A DNA stretch of 64,000 nucleotides, taken from contig CANSHI010000004.1 of NCBI GenBank assembly GCA_947646655.1, positions 1 to 64,000 on the forward strand, given 5' to 3'. This stretch comes from an uncultured bacterium. GTDB taxonomy: Bacteria; Bacillota_I; Bacilli_A; RF39; UBA660. A program made the position numbers and the translations under genes. The notes under the pieces are model-generated. The model searched no databases. It saw nothing but the letters and a program-made list of their open reading frames with translations, and had not been told where the DNA came from. Below are positions 9,724 through 18,587 of the stretch, in pieces (positions within the stretch are counted from its first letter, which is position 1; each line of letters starts with the position of its first letter).

Positions 9724-10296
9724 ATGGAAAAACAAGAAATATTTAAAACAGAATTAAATTACATTAGTGACGATAAAATTAGAGAGAGTGCTAGTACAGT
9801 TATTGGCATGCTTCCCGATTACTTTTTTCATGAGGCGGCAAGTTCTACGAGCAAATATCATCCAGCTTATACTTTGGGAGATGGTGGCTTAGTTCGACAT
9901 GTCAAAACAGCAGTTAAAATGGCTTATGAGCTTTTTAACATATATAAATTTGATGATGAAACAAAAGATTTAATAATATTCGCATTATTGATTCATGATG
10001 GCCTGAAAAAAGGTGTCGTAGAAGAAAGATATACGAGATTTGATCATCCAATTTTGATCGGAAAGTTCATTCAGGATAACCGCGATAAGCTTTCTTTAAG
10101 CGAAGAACAGTTAGAGAGAATTGTCAAAATGGATGCCAGTCATATGGGTAAATGGAATACTAACGAATATAATCCAGGTGTAATATTGCCACTTCCTAAA
10201 ACAGTTGAGGAAAAATTTGTACATATGTGCGACTATTTAGCGAGTAGAAAATTTATCAATGTCGAGTTCGATTCTAAAAATGATATTTTAGTATAA
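9724..10296 (+). CDS. HD-domain phosphohydrolase
   Basis: Predicted protein of 190 residues with the HD metal-binding pattern: H in GLVRHVKTA, HD in LLIHDGLKK, H in RFDHPILIG and H in DASHMGKW. HD enzymes are metal-dependent phosphohydrolases, often acting on nucleotides or RNA; the substrate here is unknown. It lies 9 nt behind lepA with AAGGAG upstream, so it is co-transcribed. Confidence 0.82.
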   Translation: MEKQEIFKTELNYISDDKIRESASTVIGMLPDYFFHEAASSTSKYHPAYTLGDGGLVRHVKTAVKMAYELFNIYKFDDETKDLIIFALLIHDGLKKGVVEERYTRFDHPILIGKFIQDNRDKLSLSEEQLERIVKMDASHMGKWNTNEYNPGVILPLPKTVEEKFVHMCDYLASRKFINVEFDSKNDILV

Positions 10297-10386
10297 GTAG
10301 AAGATGGTGAAATAAAGCTCACTATTTTTTATTTTAAGGCAATATATATGAGGTTTTTTTGAGAACAAAACTAAAAAAATACGGGC

Positions 10387-10415
10387 TTGAATTAATTGCC
10401 ATAAAATGCTATAAT
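10387..10415 (+). promoter_or_regulatory. SigA promoter for hemW
   Basis: TTGAAT (10387-10392), 17-nt spacer, perfect TATAAT (10410-10415), about 29 bases before the hemW start. Confidence 0.75.
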
Positions 10416-10443
10416 TGTGTCAATCAGGGTAGGAGTGAAGTAT

Positions 10444-11526
10444 ATGGCAAGTATTTATATACATATACCTTTTTGTAGAAGCATATGTTCATACTGTGAT
10501 TTTACAAAAGTACTTTACAACAAGGAATTGGTAGGACCATATTTAAATGAGCTTGCGAATGAGATAGATGATGCTTATGAAGGCGAGTTAGTCGAAACGC
10601 TTTATATAGGTGGTGGCACTCCTTCATGCTTATCTTTAGAAGAACGAATGAGGCTTGCAGAGATTATTAAAACTTTTAATCTCAGTAAGACAGTGGAATT
10701 TACTTACGAGTGTAACGTCGAAGATATTACTGATGATTTGCTCATGGATTTAAAAAAGATGGGAGTCAACAGATTAAGTATCGGGATCGAGTCATTCGAT
10801 TATTGTAAATTGGACTTTATGAATAGGGTTGCAAATTACGATGATGTCGAGGCAAAGATTAAAGCGGTAAGAGAGTTTGGTTTTTCAAATATAAATGTCG
10901 ATTTGATGTATGGAATACCTTACGAAAAACTTAAGGACTTAAAAAAAGACTTAAATTTAATGCTTAAATTAAAGCCTGAACATATTAGTACTTATTCACT
11001 TATCATCGAAGATCATACGATATGTAAGATTAGAGAAGATGAAAATATTCGTGAAGAAGAAGAAGCTCGCATGTATAATTATATCGTCAGTAAGCTAGAA
11101 AAAAGTGGTTATAAACATTATGAAGTTTCTAATTTTGCTCTTAATAATTATGAATCAGTACACAATTTAGGATATTGGAATAATTGTGAGTATTATGGGT
11201 TTGGATTAGGAGCAAGTGGCTATATTAAAGGATTCAGATATGAAAATACTAGAAGTTTTGATGAATATCTTTTAGGCCATTATAGAAATGAAGAGCATTT
11301 GGTAAGCCCTCAAGAAATGATGGATAATGAAGTGATGTTGGGGCTTAGGAAGACAGAAGGAATAAATTTACAAGATTTTTTTGATAAGTATGAAGTAAAT
11401 ATTCAAGATGTTTATCCAGTTAAACCACTGATAAGAAACGGGGAACTCATTTATAAAGATGGTTATATTTTTATTAATCCAAAATATATTTATGTGATGA
11501 ATGAAATTTTATTAAAATTGATTTAA
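10444..11526 (+). CDS. hemW: Radical SAM HemW-like protein
   Basis: HemW/HemN-family radical SAM protein of about 360 residues. The cluster motif CRSICSYCDF (CX3CX2C) is near residues 12-20, with GGGTPS and IGIESF SAM-binding motifs and a short C-terminal HemW domain. HemW is a haem-binding chaperone rather than a true coproporphyrinogen oxidase, a common misannotation. The start at ATG 10444 is chosen because AGGAG lies 10 nt upstream; the frame opens earlier. It is separated from lepA-HD by its own promoter. Confidence 0.88.
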   Translation: MASIYIHIPFCRSICSYCDFTKVLYNKELVGPYLNELANEIDDAYEGELVETLYIGGGTPSCLSLEERMRLAEIIKTFNLSKTVEFTYECNVEDITDDLLMDLKKMGVNRLSIGIESFDYCKLDFMNRVANYDDVEAKIKAVREFGFSNINVDLMYGIPYEKLKDLKKDLNLMLKLKPEHISTYSLIIEDHTICKIREDENIREEEEARMYNYIVSKLEKSGYKHYEVSNFALNNYESVHNLGYWNNCEYYGFGLGASGYIKGFRYENTRSFDEYLLGHYRNEEHLVSPQEMMDNEVMLGLRKTEGINLQDFFDKYEVNIQDVYPVKPLIRNGELIYKDGYIFINPKYIYVMNEILLKLI

Positions 11527-11539
11527 AGGAGATTTTTAA

Positions 11540-13054
11540 ATGAATATGAAGTCAAAGAAAACGATAGGTTTGTTAGCGTGTCTCATGGGATTTGGTATTA
11601 TGAATGTCAATGCGGCAACTTTACAAGTAGGGAGTGCGACTACTACAGCTGGTGCTACAGGCGAAGTCAACGTCGAGTTAAAAGATGCCGATTTGAGCGA
11701 TTATAGCGAGATTAGATTCGGATTTTCATCAAGCGATTCTTCGCATGTAACATTAGATTTTACAGTCGAAAATGTTGCTGGTATGGGATATCAATCACTA
11801 GGTGATAACAGCTATAAAGTTTCTAATCCTAATGGATTTGAACCCGATAAAACGATAGGAAAGATCACTTTCCGTACGACTAACGATTTATCGGCACCTT
11901 TTAAAATAACACCTATCAATGTGACTTTTGTAAAAAAAGATGGTACAGAAGTTGCTCCTAATACACAAGGCGTTTTAATTAGAGAAGGAAATATCAAATA
12001 TGATGCCCCTAAATCTAATGTAGCTGCCTTAGAAAGTCTAACAGTAAGTCAAGGAGCTTTAAGTCCAGTCTTTTCAAAAGATGTACAGGAATATAAAGTG
12101 CAAGTTAGAGATACTATTCAATCGATTAGAATAAATGCTCAGGCAAGTGAACGAGGTACAGTAACAGGTGCTGGAGTTAAATCGAATTTACAAATGGGCG
12201 AAAACTCATACGACTTAGTAGTTACGAGTGAAGATGGGAGTAGTACTTCTACTTATAAAGTTATCGTAATTAGAGGAGAAATCGCAGAACCTAGTGCTTA
12301 TTTAAAAAGCTTAGAAATAAATAATATCGGAGCAGAATTGAGTCCTGAGTTCGATTCTAAAAATAATAAGTATACTGTAACTATTGGAGAGGAAATCGAT
12401 GAACTAACTTTTAAATACGAGACTGAAGATCCACTTGCTACGGTGACTATCGAAGGAAATGAAAAATTTGAGGTGGGCGATAATCTCGTTAAAATTATCG
12501 TAAAATCATCCGATACAGAAAATCCTACAGAGCAAGTTTATGAGATTACAGTTATAAAAGAAATTCCTGAGTCAGAAGATGAGTCTGAAGACTTGACAAT
12601 CGAAGATACTGATGTTAAGAAAAAAACTAATGTTTGGTTGATAGTGGGGATTGTAGCAGGTATATTAGCTATAGCTGGTGGAGTAGCCTTTGTGTTGTTT
12701 AAGAAAAATAAGAAAGGCAAAAACAAAAATAAAGATGATAAAGGTAAAGGGGCTCCTAAGAAAAAATTGTCTTTGATGGAAGACGATGAAGAAGAGGAAG
12801 AAGAAGATAATTCTGAGACCTTAAACGAATACACTGAAGAGGATACTGATACTTTGCAATCTACAGTGACTTTGAATAGAACTGCTAGATTGGCAAAAAG
12901 AAATAATGAGAGCGTTACTGAAATTTTAAAGGGAGAGCTTTTTGAAGATGAAAAGACTCGTCAATTCGATTCACACAGTTTTCGTGAAATAGTCGATGAT
13001 CCTCAAGATGATGATGATAAAACAAAAGAATTCGATTTTAGAGATTTCGAATAA
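11540..13054 (+). CDS. Membrane-anchored surface protein with cohesin-like and cadherin-like domains
   Basis: Protein of 504 residues. The signal peptide ends near NVNAA (about residue 27). A cohesin-like beta sandwich (about 28-150) precedes two cadherin-like beta-sandwich modules (about 160-250 and 255-340) with the family pattern LxxLxVSxGxLSPxFS...YxVxV and EDGSST.YKVIVIRG. A transmembrane helix (about 365-388) leads to a lysine-rich stretch and an acidic cytoplasmic tail ending in two related motifs, DEKTRQFDSHSFREI and DDKTKEFDFRDFE. It has topology like a sensor or anchor linking surface to cytoplasm. AAGGAG precedes ATG 11540. The function is unknown. Confidence 0.75.
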   Translation: MNMKSKKTIGLLACLMGFGIMNVNAATLQVGSATTTAGATGEVNVELKDADLSDYSEIRFGFSSSDSSHVTLDFTVENVAGMGYQSLGDNSYKVSNPNGFEPDKTIGKITFRTTNDLSAPFKITPINVTFVKKDGTEVAPNTQGVLIREGNIKYDAPKSNVAALESLTVSQGALSPVFSKDVQEYKVQVRDTIQSIRINAQASERGTVTGAGVKSNLQMGENSYDLVVTSEDGSSTSTYKVIVIRGEIAEPSAYLKSLEINNIGAELSPEFDSKNNKYTVTIGEEIDELTFKYETEDPLATVTIEGNEKFEVGDNLVKIIVKSSDTENPTEQVYEITVIKEIPESEDESEDLTIEDTDVKKKTNVWLIVGIVAGILAIAGGVAFVLFKKNKKGKNKNKDDKGKGAPKKKLSLMEDDEEEEEEDNSETLNEYTEEDTDTLQSTVTLNRTARLAKRNNESVTEILKGELFEDEKTRQFDSHSFREIVDDPQDDDDKTKEFDFRDFE

Positions 13055-13079
13055 AAATGTGCCGTAGAGGCATTTTTTT
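13054..13079 (+). terminator. Terminator before rpsP
   Basis: TGCC-GTAGA-GGCA stem (13060-13072) flanked by A and T runs, followed by seven T. Confidence 0.7.
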
Positions 13080-13094
13080 ATGACATAATACTTT

Positions 13095-13138
13095 GTCAAC
13101 CTAAAAAGGTTGACTTCGTTTAAATAATGTGATAACAT
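13095..13138 (+). promoter_or_regulatory. rpsP promoter overlapping an inverted repeat
   Basis: TTGACT (13110-13115), 17-nt spacer, TAACAT (13133-13138). A perfect 7-bp inverted repeat, GTCAACC (13095-13101) with GGTTGAC (13108-13114), overlaps the -35 element and could be an operator. Alternatively it is coincidence or a second weak hairpin. Confidence 0.55.
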
Positions 13139-13164
13139 TTTAATTGAGAAAGCGAGGGAATATT

Positions 13165-13473
13165 ATGGCAGTTAAATTAAGACTTAAAAGAATGGGTTCT
13201 AAGGCTAAACCTTTTTACCGTATCGTTGCGGCTGATTCAAGAAGTCCAAGAGATGGAAGATTTATAGAGGTTGTCGGTACTTATAATCCTATAGCTAAGA
13301 GTGATCAAGTTACTGTAGATGAAGAAAAAGCTCTTAAATGGTTAGGAAATGGAGCTCAACCAACTGATACAGTTAAAAACTTATTGTCTAGTCAAGGAAT
13401 ATGGGCTAAATACAAATCTGCAAGCAATAAAACTTCTTCATCTAAAAAGACAACAAAAAAAGAAGGTAAATAA
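13165..13473 (+). CDS. rpsP: 30S ribosomal protein S16
   Basis: S16 of 102 residues: [34 protein letters not shown] and GTYNP are diagnostic. It has a Lys/Ser/Thr-rich tail. Start ATG 13165 follows GCGAGGG. It is followed directly by khpA, the usual partner, but the usual rimM and trmD do not follow. Confidence 0.97.
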   Translation: MAVKLRLKRMGSKAKPFYRIVAADSRSPRDGRFIEVVGTYNPIAKSDQVTVDEEKALKWLGNGAQPTDTVKNLLSSQGIWAKYKSASNKTSSSKKTTKKEGK

Positions 13474-13475
13474 TT

Positions 13476-13724
13476 ATGGATGTAGTAAGAGAGTTTACTG
13501 AAAGATTGGTCATGGGTTTAGTTAAAAATAAAGATATAGTAAAAGTACAAGATTTTAAAGATGAAGACGGTACTATAATATTAGATATCATAATCCATAG
13601 CGATGATAAAGGGACCGTTATAGGAAAGTCTGGGTCTACTATCAAAGCTATTAGAACACTAGTAAATGCATGTGCCTATAAGCAAAAATTGCGTAAGATT
13701 AAAGTAAATGTCGATTCTATATAG
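13476..13724 (+). CDS. khpA: KH-domain RNA-binding protein KhpA
   Basis: KH protein of 82 residues with the GKSG nucleic-acid-binding loop (VIGKSGSTIKAIRTL) near residues 49-60, the full normal length. KhpA, often with KhpB/Jag, binds RNA and influences cell division in Firmicutes. It begins two bases after the rpsP stop. Confidence 0.93.
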   Translation: MDVVREFTERLVMGLVKNKDIVKVQDFKDEDGTIILDIIIHSDDKGTVIGKSGSTIKAIRTLVNACAYKQKLRKIKVNVDSI

Positions 13725-13825
13725 GAAATTATAATCGCTTGGCGATTTTTTTCTTTGCTTTTATCAAAATTATACAAATATTTGGGGTATCATGTTATAC
13801 TATATTTAAGAAGTGGGTGATAATT

Positions 13826-14464
13826 ATGTATGTCAACTTATTCAATGAAAGTGTACGAGTAATAATTAAGCGCAAATCGATTAAAAATATTTATTTTAAG
13901 TGGGATGACGACGTGCTAATTGTAACTTGTAACAACTATTTATCACAGGCGCAAATCGAAAATATAATAAAAAAGAACGCGAAAAGCTTGATTAATTTAA
14001 AAAAGAGAACGCCTAAAAGCGATTTAAAGAGTAATGAACTTTATTATTTAGGTGAAAAATATGTAATCGAGTATGACGGCGTTAGTAAAGCTTATATCGA
14101 TGGAGGCAAGATCATTTCTAAAGATATAAACGAACTACAAAAGTTTCTCGGTAACCAGTGCGTTGTAGTATTTAACAATCGTTTGGAAAGGCTTAAAGCA
14201 CAGTTTAAGGATTTACCCGAGTTTCGACTTAGGATAAGACATATGTCGACGAGATGGGGTGTATGTAATATGAAAAGTATGACAGTGACACTCAATTCAG
14301 AGTTAATAAAAAAAGATGTTTCTTTAATAGATTATGTCATTATACATGAACTATGCCATTTTAAACATATGAACCATTCGAGTGAATTTTGGCAAGAGGT
14401 TGAGAAATATTATCCATACCATAAAATGGCGAGAAAATTACTAAGGGAGAGTCAAAATGATTGA
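13826..14464 (+). CDS. YgjP-like M48-family metallopeptidase domain protein
   Basis: DUF45/YgjP-family protein of 212 residues. The zinc site is the HELCHFKHMNHS motif near residues 175-186 (HExxH plus a later His), preceded by the family signature RHMSTRWGVCN. The start at ATG 13826 (MYVNLF) is preferred because GTGGGTGAT lies upstream; an upstream in-frame extension is hydrophobic and lacks a ribosome binding site. The family's substrate is not settled. It overlaps the following methyltransferase gene by 8 nt. Confidence 0.85.
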   Translation: MYVNLFNESVRVIIKRKSIKNIYFKWDDDVLIVTCNNYLSQAQIENIIKKNAKSLINLKKRTPKSDLKSNELYYLGEKYVIEYDGVSKAYIDGGKIISKDINELQKFLGNQCVVVFNNRLERLKAQFKDLPEFRLRIRHMSTRWGVCNMKSMTVTLNSELIKKDVSLIDYVIIHELCHFKHMNHSSEFWQEVEKYYPYHKMARKLLRESQND

Positions 14465-15176
14465 ATCAATTAATAATGAGAGAGTTAAATATTGGGCAAA
14501 ACTAAATGAGAAAAAGTATCAAGAGAAAGAACGTTTGTTTTTGATCGAAGGGCGACATTTAGTAGAAGAGGCTAAAAAGGCTAATCTATTAAAAGAAGTC
14601 ATTTTGCTAGAAGGAGAAGAAATCGAGTTTTCTAAGCAAACAATTGTTAGTGAAAATGTAATGAAAAAAATAACAAACTTAACTAACATCCCATCGATAA
14701 TAGGTGTTGCAGAGTTCTTAGAAAAAAGAGATATTGAAGGCAACGTACTTCTTTTGGATAGAGTTAGCAATCCTGGCAATTTAGGCACGATCATTCGCAG
14801 TTCGGTGGCTTTTGGCATCGATACGATAATTTTGGGAAACGGGTCTTGTAGTATATATAATCCCAAAGTAGTAAGAGCAACAGAGGGATTAATGTTCCAT
14901 GTAAATATTATAGAAGAAGATTTGACTAAAAGTATTGAAAGTTTAAAGAAGCAAAACTATAGTATATATTCTACGAGTGTCACTTCGGGTAAGATATTGG
15001 GCAGTTTCCATTTTCCTACTAAAACAGCTGTTGTCATGGGAAATGAGGGAGCAGGCGTTAGCGATGAGATTAGAAATTTATGTGATGAATTTTTGTATAT
15101 CGGGATGAGTGATAAATGCGAATCTCTAAACGTTGCAATAGCGACTTCTATAATTTTATATGAATTATATAAATAA
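14457..15176 (+). CDS. SpoU/TrmH-family RNA 2'-O-methyltransferase
   Basis: SPOUT methyltransferase of 239 residues. An N-terminal RNA-binding substrate domain (about 1-85) is followed by the knotted SAM-binding domain with motif 1 SNPGNLGTIIRSS, motif 2 VMGNEGAGVSDE and motif 3 ESLNVAIATSIILYE. It probably methylates a ribose in rRNA (RlmB/TsnR-like). The exact nucleotide cannot be told. It is coupled by overlap to the upstream YgjP-like gene. Confidence 0.9.
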   Translation: MIESINNERVKYWAKLNEKKYQEKERLFLIEGRHLVEEAKKANLLKEVILLEGEEIEFSKQTIVSENVMKKITNLTNIPSIIGVAEFLEKRDIEGNVLLLDRVSNPGNLGTIIRSSVAFGIDTIILGNGSCSIYNPKVVRATEGLMFHVNIIEEDLTKSIESLKKQNYSIYSTSVTSGKILGSFHFPTKTAVVMGNEGAGVSDEIRNLCDEFLYIGMSDKCESLNVAIATSIILYELYK

Positions 15177-15218
15177 AATTTAGATGAACAAAAAAATAAT
15201 ATTGGCATAAATTACTAT

Positions 15219-15467
15219 ATGAAAAGTATTAAAATTGAAGAATATAATCCTAGTATGGGTATTCTTATAAGCTTAGAAGATAAAGAAGACTTTGTTCCAC
15301 GAAATGGAAGCATAAATATGGATATAGATAAGATTCTTGCCAATCCTAGTAAATATTTGGATAAAGATAAAACGTATTATTTTTATTGTCATCAAGGTAG
15401 TAGAAGTAGGCGGGCAGTACAAATATTAGGAGTATATGGGTATAAAGTTGTAAAGGTGACTATCTAG
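15219..15467 (+). CDS. Rhodanese-like domain protein
   Basis: Single short rhodanese-like domain of 82 residues with active-site loop YCHQGSRSRRA; Cys carries persulphide in the family. This is shorter than the usual 100 or so residues. The start is weakly marked. Possible sulphur carrier; the partner is unknown. Confidence 0.75.
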   Translation: MKSIKIEEYNPSMGILISLEDKEDFVPRNGSINMDIDKILANPSKYLDKDKTYYFYCHQGSRSRRAVQILGVYGYKVVKVTI

Positions 15468-15529
15468 TGTCACTTTTTCTATTTATAAATAAGTAGAAGT
15501 GTGTTAGAATTTAATTGAGGATGAAGACT

Positions 15530-16687
15530 ATGAAGAACTTGTTTAAAAGAATGGATATACCTTTATTAGTTTGTACTATCATAATTTGTATAGTAGGTTT
15601 AGTCATGGTTTTCTCAGCATCAAATATATCAAGTGTTCTTCAGTATAAAGTTAGTTCTTATTATTTTTTTAAGAAACAAGCTATCGTTATGGCGGCAGCA
15701 TTTATAGCGGGATTTTTATTTTTAATAAGGATTCCGATTAGTAAGTATCAACATCTTAAAAGTATTATGATGTTGGGTATTATTGCTCTTTTAGGGGGGC
15801 TTTTTGCCTATGGTACAGTCACCAATAGTGTTTTATCTTGGTATAATTTAGGATTATTCAAATTGCAACCTAGTGAATTTGCTAAGTCTGTTGTAATCGT
15901 ATATTTAGCTTGTTATTTTGGTAAAAATATCAATTGTGATAGACGCTTCTTTTTCATAAGACCGATCATTGCATGTGCAATTGTTGCAGGACTAATATTT
16001 ATTCAGCCTGATTTGGGTACTGCAGCAATAATTGGTTTAGTGGTATTTTTTATGTTTATGGGAGTGCCATTTAGTAAAAACGATAGAGACGTGAAGATAT
16101 GTAAAATACTAGGGACAGCTATGATTTTAGTTGTGATGGGAGTTATGGTTTTCGGCGGGGAACTTTTAAATAAGGAGCAAGCTAGTAGATTAGTATATAA
16201 AGAGCCTTGTACGAGGTATTTAGAGAAGACTGGTTATCAAGTTTGTAATGGTATGATTGCCATGAATAATGGGGGATTATTCGGTGTAGGATTAGGAAAT
16301 AGTACGCAGAAATATTTGTATTTGCCTGAGGCACATACCGACTTTATTTTTCCAATCATAGTAGAAGAACTTGGCAGTTTAGTAAGTACATGTATCATAA
16401 TAGTATATATATATATGTTATTTAGAATATTGAGAATTGCAAAGAGGGCTAAAGACTTGACAGGATCTTTAATCGCTTATGGTACTTTTTTGACCATTTT
16501 ACTTCATTTAATAGTAAACTTTGGTGGTATATTAGCGTTGATCCCACTAACAGGAGTACCAGTGCCTTTACTTTCTTATGGAGGAAGTATTACTATTAAT
16601 ACGATCGGGATGATATTTTTAACTTTGAGAGTATCTATTGAATCAAATCAGAATAAAAAGCCTGTAAAGGCGAAAAGTAAAGCTTAA
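15530..16687 (+). CDS. ftsW: FtsW/RodA/SpoVE-family peptidoglycan polymerase
   Basis: SEDS protein of 385 residues with about 10 transmembrane helices. The family signature LGLFKLQPSEFAK and the extracellular loop LPEAHTDFIFPIIVEELG are present, with GGSITINTIGM near the end. It polymerises glycan strands with a partner class B PBP. Start ATG 15530 is favoured by TGAGGA 9 nt upstream; ATG 15521 abuts that site. FtsW, RodA and SpoVE cannot be separated with certainty. In a lineage with sporulation genes SpoVE is possible. Confidence 0.88.
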   Translation: MKNLFKRMDIPLLVCTIIICIVGLVMVFSASNISSVLQYKVSSYYFFKKQAIVMAAAFIAGFLFLIRIPISKYQHLKSIMMLGIIALLGGLFAYGTVTNSVLSWYNLGLFKLQPSEFAKSVVIVYLACYFGKNINCDRRFFFIRPIIACAIVAGLIFIQPDLGTAAIIGLVVFFMFMGVPFSKNDRDVKICKILGTAMILVVMGVMVFGGELLNKEQASRLVYKEPCTRYLEKTGYQVCNGMIAMNNGGLFGVGLGNSTQKYLYLPEAHTDFIFPIIVEELGSLVSTCIIIVYIYMLFRILRIAKRAKDLTGSLIAYGTFLTILLHLIVNFGGILALIPLTGVPVPLLSYGGSITINTIGMIFLTLRVSIESNQNKKPVKAKSKA

Positions 16688-16702
16688 TTTAAAGCTTTTT
16701 TA
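16677..16702 (+). terminator. Terminator after ftsW
   Basis: AAAGCTT-AATTT-AAGCTTT stem overlapping the end of ftsW and followed by T residues. Confidence 0.6.
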
Positions 16703-16812
16703 TTAATTTCTTAAAACTTGGTGATACTTGTCTTTAAAGGCTCATTATGATAAAATTAATTTGTGGTATGTAAAAGATGGAAGGGGAAAATTATTTTTAA
16801 TAAAGGAGCAAT

Positions 16813-18450
16813 ATGAAAGTAACAGAATTTAAAAATTTTAAAAGAATAATTGCAGCGGGTTTAATTCCTTTAATGGTGGGGACACCTCATGCTAAAGGAC
16901 TTAGTTTAGACGACAAGGGAACAGAAAAATCTTGGAACAAAAGTGATATTATATCAACTCAAGAAGTAGTAGAAAATATTCCAGAATATTATAAAGAACA
17001 AATCGTTAACCAGGGATATAATGAATATACACCTCTTAATTTGATAGAACAAATAAGTATCGATGTAATTAGTGATGAAGACTTATCTTGGCTAAGCAAA
17101 TGTAATTTACAAAACTTAAAATTAAACTTTTTAGAGTATCCTAACTTTGATGCCATGCAAATAGGAACATTACCTAATTTGGAAACTTTAGAGATTTCTT
17201 TTATAAATTTCATATTTTATGATAATAAAAAAGATTGGGAGAACGATAGTAAACAAAGGAAAAGAACATTTTCTAAAATGTGTTACAGCTATGAAAGTGA
17301 TCAAGTTAATGTCCATGGATTTGTAAACGATATCGAGTTGACGAATGATATGGCGGTGCTTATTCAAAATGCCCCTAATTTACGAAATCTTATTGTTGTA
17401 GATTTCAGATTTACTGAGAATACCGATCTATCTTGGATTGCCAATTGTAATAATTTAAGATCTTTAACATTAATGCCTTATTATGATGGCTATTGGGATT
17501 TAAAAAGTAAATTACTTTTCCTTTTAGGTGAGCTATCCACTTTAGAAAATCTTTATATTAGAACAAACTGTGCCGTTATTACGGATAAAGACTTTGAATT
17601 TATGAGGGATATACTCTCTATTTATCCTATACATAAAATAGATTTTTTAGGAAGTAATGGATTTCATTTTAAATCGGTCGACGGTTATAGATCTTTGAAA
17701 CCTAGTTCAACATATAAATTAGACTTCGAGCAGTTAGATTTTATTGAAAAATTAGATTATCGCAATGAATTATATACAGCAGGAGTTTATATAGATGATG
17801 ATCAGTTAAAATATTTGTCCGAAAAGGGCATAGATGTCGATTTTGGAAAAGAGACGAATAAGCATAATTTTAAACGTATGAATAAAGAGTTAAATCGTAT
17901 ATTAAAATTATTAAATATACCTGAATACGCAAGTGAAGAAGAAAAATTAAACATCATTTTGAAGTATATTTTCAAGGAATATTTTTATACTTTAAAAAAG
18001 ATTAAGCTAGATTTAAATAGTGATTATCGTGACTTTTATAAATACGGTTTGATGTATGGAGCTTTTGATAGGAAAGGGGTCGTGTGTGGTAATTTTGCTT
18101 CACTTTTAAATGCCTTATTAGAACGTGTTGGAATAGAGACTTATTATATTTCAAATGAGGGGCATGCTTGGTCAATGATCAAAATTGAAGGAAAATACTA
18201 TTATATAGATCCTACTGACTTAGATGCTATTTATGATTATGCTAATAGTCTCGGCATAATGAGCGAAGAAGCTATGATGAAAAGGGTGCGCAGAAGTTCT
18301 TCATATTTAGCAGATCCAGTTACAACTGAATTAAGTAGTGATAAGCGTCATAGTAATGCTACTATTCCTTTTTGGTTCGATGAATTTAAGGATATAGTAG
18401 ATGAATACAGTACTGAGTGTTCAAGTAAAAAATACTTTATAAAAAGATAA
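16813..18450 (+). CDS. Secreted protein with leucine-rich-like region and transglutaminase-like domain
   Basis: Predicted protein of 545 residues. The N-terminus has a basic start and hydrophobic stretch compatible with a signal peptide (AAGLIPLMVGTPHAKG). Residues about 70-340 contain degenerate leucine-rich units (NLQNLKLNFL, LPNLETLEIS, NLRSLTLMP). The C-terminal third is a transglutaminase-like fold with Cys in GVVCGNFASL, His in NEGHAWSMI and Asp in YYIDPTDLD. AAGGAG precedes ATG 16813 and a strong terminator follows. It may be a cell-surface cysteine peptidase or cross-linker; the substrate is unknown. Confidence 0.78.
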   Translation: MKVTEFKNFKRIIAAGLIPLMVGTPHAKGLSLDDKGTEKSWNKSDIISTQEVVENIPEYYKEQIVNQGYNEYTPLNLIEQISIDVISDEDLSWLSKCNLQNLKLNFLEYPNFDAMQIGTLPNLETLEISFINFIFYDNKKDWENDSKQRKRTFSKMCYSYESDQVNVHGFVNDIELTNDMAVLIQNAPNLRNLIVVDFRFTENTDLSWIANCNNLRSLTLMPYYDGYWDLKSKLLFLLGELSTLENLYIRTNCAVITDKDFEFMRDILSIYPIHKIDFLGSNGFHFKSVDGYRSLKPSSTYKLDFEQLDFIEKLDYRNELYTAGVYIDDDQLKYLSEKGIDVDFGKETNKHNFKRMNKELNRILKLLNIPEYASEEEKLNIILKYIFKEYFYTLKKIKLDLNSDYRDFYKYGLMYGAFDRKGVVCGNFASLLNALLERVGIETYYISNEGHAWSMIKIEGKYYYIDPTDLDAIYDYANSLGIMSEEAMMKRVRRSSSYLADPVTTELSSDKRHSNATIPFWFDEFKDIVDEYSTECSSKKYFIKR

Positions 18451-18484
18451 AAGTAACTTCGACTTGTAAAAGTTACTTTTATTT
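18449..18484 (+). terminator. Terminator after the transglutaminase-like gene
   Basis: AAAAGTAACTT (18449-18459) pairs with AAGTTACTTTT (18470-18480), then ATTTT. Confidence 0.8.
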
Positions 18485-18587
18485 TGGAAAGCTGGTTTTA
18501 AAGGCTTTTTTATAAATATATAGGCAAAAAATGGTTGTAAAACTTATATTCATTTGCTATAATTAAGAGGATAGGAAAGAGTTACGT

